A stretch of DNA of 64,000 bases, taken from contig CM041778.1 of assembly GCA_023374045.1 (NCBI GenBank), positions 366,828,831-366,892,830 on the forward strand, read 5' to 3'. Origin of the DNA: Limonium bicolor (Eukaryota; Streptophyta; Magnoliopsida; Caryophyllales; Plumbaginaceae). Both the position numbers and the translations under genes were made by a program. Below are positions 60,427 to 64,000 of the stretch, one piece after another. Numbering within the stretch: the first letter of the stretch is position 1; every line of letters begins with the position of its first letter. The notes beneath the pieces are model-generated. The model was not told the DNA's origin, did not search any database, and saw only the letters and a list, made by a program, of their open reading frames with translations.

Positions 60427-61076
60427 TGTAACGCCCCTATTAACCATAAATACAGCAGAAATAAAACTCTAAGGCGATTACAGACCATCGGGTTCCAAAC
60501 ACCCGGCACCAACCTCACCAATTACAACTTACAATCTACAAAAGCTACGGTCTGAACTCGAGAAAAACTTAACACAAACATAATAGAAATTAAACACATT
60601 AACTCTCCACAAAACCTAGTCCCACCCCAAACGCTCATTCTCTTTGTGGCCACCTGTAAATCAATTCGTACCTGCAAGATGAAACCAAGCAGCCCACCCC
60701 GAAAAGGGGCGGGTCAGTTCCCTGGAATGGAACTGGTACAATTCTCCAAAAACAAACTTATAAAACATAACTCTTCAAAATAAACAGTAACTTGAAATTA
60801 AACTCTTGAAAGTAAAGCAGGGAAACAAGGCACTTTAAAATCACCAAGCCAAAGATAACAAGTTAAGGATAAAGATAAATGATAGAAAATGTAAAGTTAG
60901 TGAAACACAATCACATCATGTGTTAGTGAACATCCATTTCCTTAGTTAAACCCAATTCCCATTAGGAGTAGAAAAACTCAGATAGTCACAAAGGACTAGG
61001 AATGATAAAACAGATCCAAGAACCAAGAACTCAAGAGTGGAATAGTTTCAACTGGGAGAGATGGCCCCCACCGCCA

Positions 61077-61338
61077 ATCACGTCCTTTTAGGACAGGGGA
61101 TATACAGCCCCTCACTGTTTATCACGTCCACTAAGGACAGGGGATATACAGCCCCTCACTGTCTATCACGTCCACTAAGGACAGGGGATATACACCCCTC
61201 ACTGTCTATCACGTCCACTAAGGACAGGGGATATACAGCCCCTCACTGTCTATCACGTCCACTAAGGACAGGGGATATACAGCCCCTCACTGTCTATCAC
61301 GTCCACTAAGGACAGGGGATATACAGCCCCTCACTGTT
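61077..61338. repeat. Six 44-bp tandem units
   Basis: The unit contains ATCACGTCCACTAAGGACAG, GGGATATACAGCCCC and TCACTGTCT. Inner units are identical apart from one that lacks a base; the first has CTTTTA for CACTAA. Each unit holds two small inverted repeats (GTCC...GGAC and GGGG...CCCC). An open frame across them is a by-product. Confidence 0.92.
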
Positions 61339-62926
61339 ACCATTGAAGACGCGCGCACGTCGAAAGAAAGATTTCCAAGATTGACCTTTTCCAAAAATCC
61401 CGCTAGATCACCAACTACCAGAGCAATACCAAAACACTCAGTCCTACAGAGTGCAGAAGCGTAAACCCTAAGCAGCCAATGTCTAACGGGGCACCAAATA
61501 GAAGGAACCAATACCCATGTAAGTTTCATATTCAAGGCTCAGTTAGTCACACAAGCTGAGTTAGTCACACAACCATTTCCTTTTTAGAATTCCTCTTTAA
61601 GTCAGTTAGCGTTTTCCAAAACATTCCACAAGTCAATCAGCAAAAATATTGGAGTACGAGAAATCATACCAAACATTCCATGGAGTCCAAAACACAACAA
61701 GCTGAGTACGAGAAATCGTACCTGGGTAACGCTGTAGCAGTTCTAGTCAACTTGCACAAACAATCAACAGTACTCTGAAGAATATTAAAGGTAGTCTATC
61801 ATCAATCACTTGTAGCCTAAGTTAAGCTTAAATAAACTCCTTACTCTTATTCCAAAGTCTCAATTGTCTTTTAAGTCCTCACTCATGTGTTATGTATAAT
61901 CTTTGAGTTGTTTGAGAACGTTGTATAGCCCAAGGTGGCAAGATCAAGGAATGTATTCGATCAACATTTGCTAATTGTTCACTCCTATCCACTTTATTCA
62001 TACTTAACCACAATCCTCACATTCAAGACTTTTGAGACCTTTATAACACTAATGTGTTTACATTATATAACTAAATCTAAGAATTCCAATAGTAATCTTA
62101 AGCTGAATACCTTTATTCTTAATTTAGAATAAACATTGTATTATGACCTATGATGGATTCATCCCATAACACTATACTATTATTTCACAATGTAATGATT
62201 ATGTGTTTTATCAATATCTACTGGATAATCCATTGTGATTAAGTTTTGCCCTTAACTTAATTAAGATCTACATCTTGTATATTGGAACCATAGTGTTGTA
62301 GACGCATTATATCATAACCTAATTGAGTTACTAACTCATTTATCTTATCTTTAGTCCAGAAAGACTTTTTATTACATCCAGCTAATAATCTTGACATAAG
62401 ATGTTAAATTACTTTTCATCTTGAAACGACTATAATAGTTGACTTAGACTTATCGAACTCTTACATTTAGTATTCACAAGGTAATTATTTGCTTAATTAT
62501 TACCTAATAAAAGGTGTTTAGTATAACCTTTTATGTATCCTTATTTACATTTACTTTTCTAACTGTTTTATTTTTACACACATTCACTCCTTAGACTATG
62601 TGTAATCCTTGTATACTAAATTTTAATAAACTTATGTCTTAAATACATTTTAGACATATTATAAAATTTTTATTTCATAAAAATATATTTTCAATTTATC
62701 CAGATAATTCCATAATACTTAAAACTTGAAAAAATTATAACTTACGTTTAAAAACTCAAAACCCATATTAATTTATATCAAAATAAACTAGATTTAACAA
62801 GGAATCTGTGGTTAAAATTTCGTGCCAAAATACATTCGGGAAGGCATTTAAATAGCTTCAACAAGTTAGGGTTTATTTCTGAAATTGATATAAAAACTTA
62901 AACACTTAAACTTAAACGTTTTAATC

Positions 62927-62965
62927 TCGGCCGTCCGTTTTATTTAACTACGATCGGACGGCCGA
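62927..62965. repeat. Inverted repeat with 11-bp arms
   Basis: TCGGCCGTCCG and CGGACGGCCGA pair perfectly across a 17-bp spacer, in an otherwise AT-rich stretch. Confidence 0.85.
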
Positions 62966-63977
62966 CATCGCCCAAGTTCTTCAGCAACCCCAGAACGGAA
63001 TCGAGTACTAAATCGATCTTTTCTCTCAACTCACAGAACCAAATTCGTTGATTCTTGTTCCATTGGATTCAAAATTGAAAAACGCATCCATTGACACCAA
63101 TTTCCCCAATTATTATGCAGTACACCTCAAATACGATACTGGGTTACGCGTTTTAGGGTTCTACGGGTTTGCGAATTCAAATCCGTCAAATTCTCTTAAC
63201 CTAATGCATAATAGGGGAAATTGCAACATGGGTTTGGTCGACAATGAAGAGTAGTTTAGCATCATCGGAAGAATTTGAAGAAAACTCACCGGGGATTGCA
63301 ATAACGGAGCAAATAGATTTCGGTTTTCTGGAAACGTTTTCGAACCGGCCTGTTCGCGGTGCCAACTTTCGGATCTAGGATTTATAGTACAGATCGATTT
63401 AGGCTTTGTTTTTGTCTCAATCGAAAGAAGAGATGTAGATCTACACATTGATAACAAGAACTTATCCTAACTCGCAACACACAGGAAGAAATTAAAGTCG
63501 AAAGTCATGAGTTTATACCTTCGGGTTCGGTATGATTTTATGCAGTGGTTGAATCGAGATCTTTAGACGTCTCTCTCTCCCAATAGGTTATGAATCAGCC
63601 TTGGTCATCAACACAGAAGTTGTAGTGGGATTAAAGGGCTACACAACGAGCTAAAGAAATCGAATTTTGGTTGAAAGACGAGGAAGTTATGGCTAGACGA
63701 ATCTTACCTGAAATCGAAGGGAAACTGGAATCTGCAGTTTCGGTTTTGCAAGGTGGCTACTTTGGATCGAATTTCCGGCTGATGTATAATGAATTAGGGT
63801 ATGTGTGAGTAATGGTTGGAAAGAGGAATTGTAGGAGAAGAGAATGGAGAAGACGGCATGGAAAAATATTGAGAGATGTAAAAGTTATGGCCGTCTAAAG
63901 TTAGGGCAAAGTAATGAAATCGGTTAACGAAATTCAGGGAGAGAATCGGTTAAGTGTGGGCGACCCATTACAGAGTG

Positions 63978-63986
63978 ACACGTGGC
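63978..63986 (+). promoter_or_regulatory. G-box/ABRE-type motif in an LTR
   Basis: ACACGTGGC contains the CACGTG G-box bound by bZIP and bHLH factors, and matches the abscisic-acid response core. It lies toward the upstream part of the minus-strand LTR, where promoters are expected. Function is inferred from the motif only. Confidence 0.4.
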
Positions 63987-64000
63987 ATCTCTTAAAATTT

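Larger units (their letters stand above)
60427..64000 (-). repeat. LTR of another Tekay-like element, cut by the window end
   Basis: The plus strand starts TGTAACGCCCCTATTAACC, the complement of an LTR end ...AGGGGCGTTACA like those of the other two Tekay-like LTRs. The left target copy would be CAATA (60422-60426); the partner is outside. It contains six 44-bp tandem units, a GC-rich inverted repeat and a G-box. No protein domain was recognised in 3.6 kb. The right boundary is unknown, so its length and the LTR reading itself are provisional. Confidence 0.55.

Noticed and set aside
61061..61309. 82-codon repetitive protein
   Set aside because: A by-product of the 44-bp tandem units; 44 is not a multiple of three, so the frame changes from unit to unit.
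61077..61338. CRISPR-like array
   Set aside because: The units are contiguous with no variable spacers, in a plant LTR.

Overview
The window is eudicot-type nuclear DNA: AT-rich, with GT-AG introns in its one host gene and the rest filled by nested plant retrotransposons (Ty3/Gypsy chromovirus, Ty1/Copia, L1-type LINEs) and hAT-like non-autonomous DNA elements. The species cannot be told from the sequence. I did all boundary work by eye: long terminal repeats (LTRs), target-site duplications (TSDs), tRNA primer-binding sites (PBS), polypurine tracts (PPT), frames and splice sites.

Region 1 (1-28.7 kb). A decayed Gypsy gag on the minus strand (1-1320) carries a hAT-like MITE (540-1081). Just upstream of that gag a 24.5-kb Tekay-type chromovirus has inserted (1535-26016, TSD TGTGG). 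It has unusually long LTRs (4.8 and 5.4 kb), a tRNA-Met PBS, gag, protease, RT, RNase H, integrase and a chromodomain-like tail. A second element lies inside its gag: a 7.9-kb minus-strand LTR element with gag and protease but no RT or integrase (7107-15052). Between gag and protease of the chromovirus is a captured AlkB-type 2-oxoglutarate/Fe(II) dioxygenase sequence (about 15913-16645). It sits inside a predicted GT-AG intron (15784-16751) whose removal joins gag to pol in frame. This is the most interesting feature of the window. A probable decayed LTR follows (26645-28738).

Region 2 (28.7-35.3 kb). The only host gene is a seven-exon, 532-aa membrane-anchored Ser/Thr kinase (30930-33674) of the Arabidopsis At1g01540/At4g01330 type. 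It has upstream ORFs in its leader and is flanked by two more hAT-like elements (29420-30224 and 34631-34989).

Region 3 (35.3-54 kb). A hAT-like element (35357-40382) is split by a decayed LINE. A Copia element follows (40891-52946). A 6.3-kb LINE with a 14-bp TSD splits its gag, and a 737-bp hAT-like MITE with a perfect 8-bp TSD sits 9 bp inside its 3' LTR.

Region 4 (54-64 kb). A 6.2-kb minus-strand LTR of a Tekay-like element (54051-60233) is followed by a short internal stretch. A further Tekay-like LTR (60427 to beyond the window) interrupts that stretch. These LTRs hold several tandem duplications, including six 44-bp units.

No RNA gene or CRISPR array was seen.
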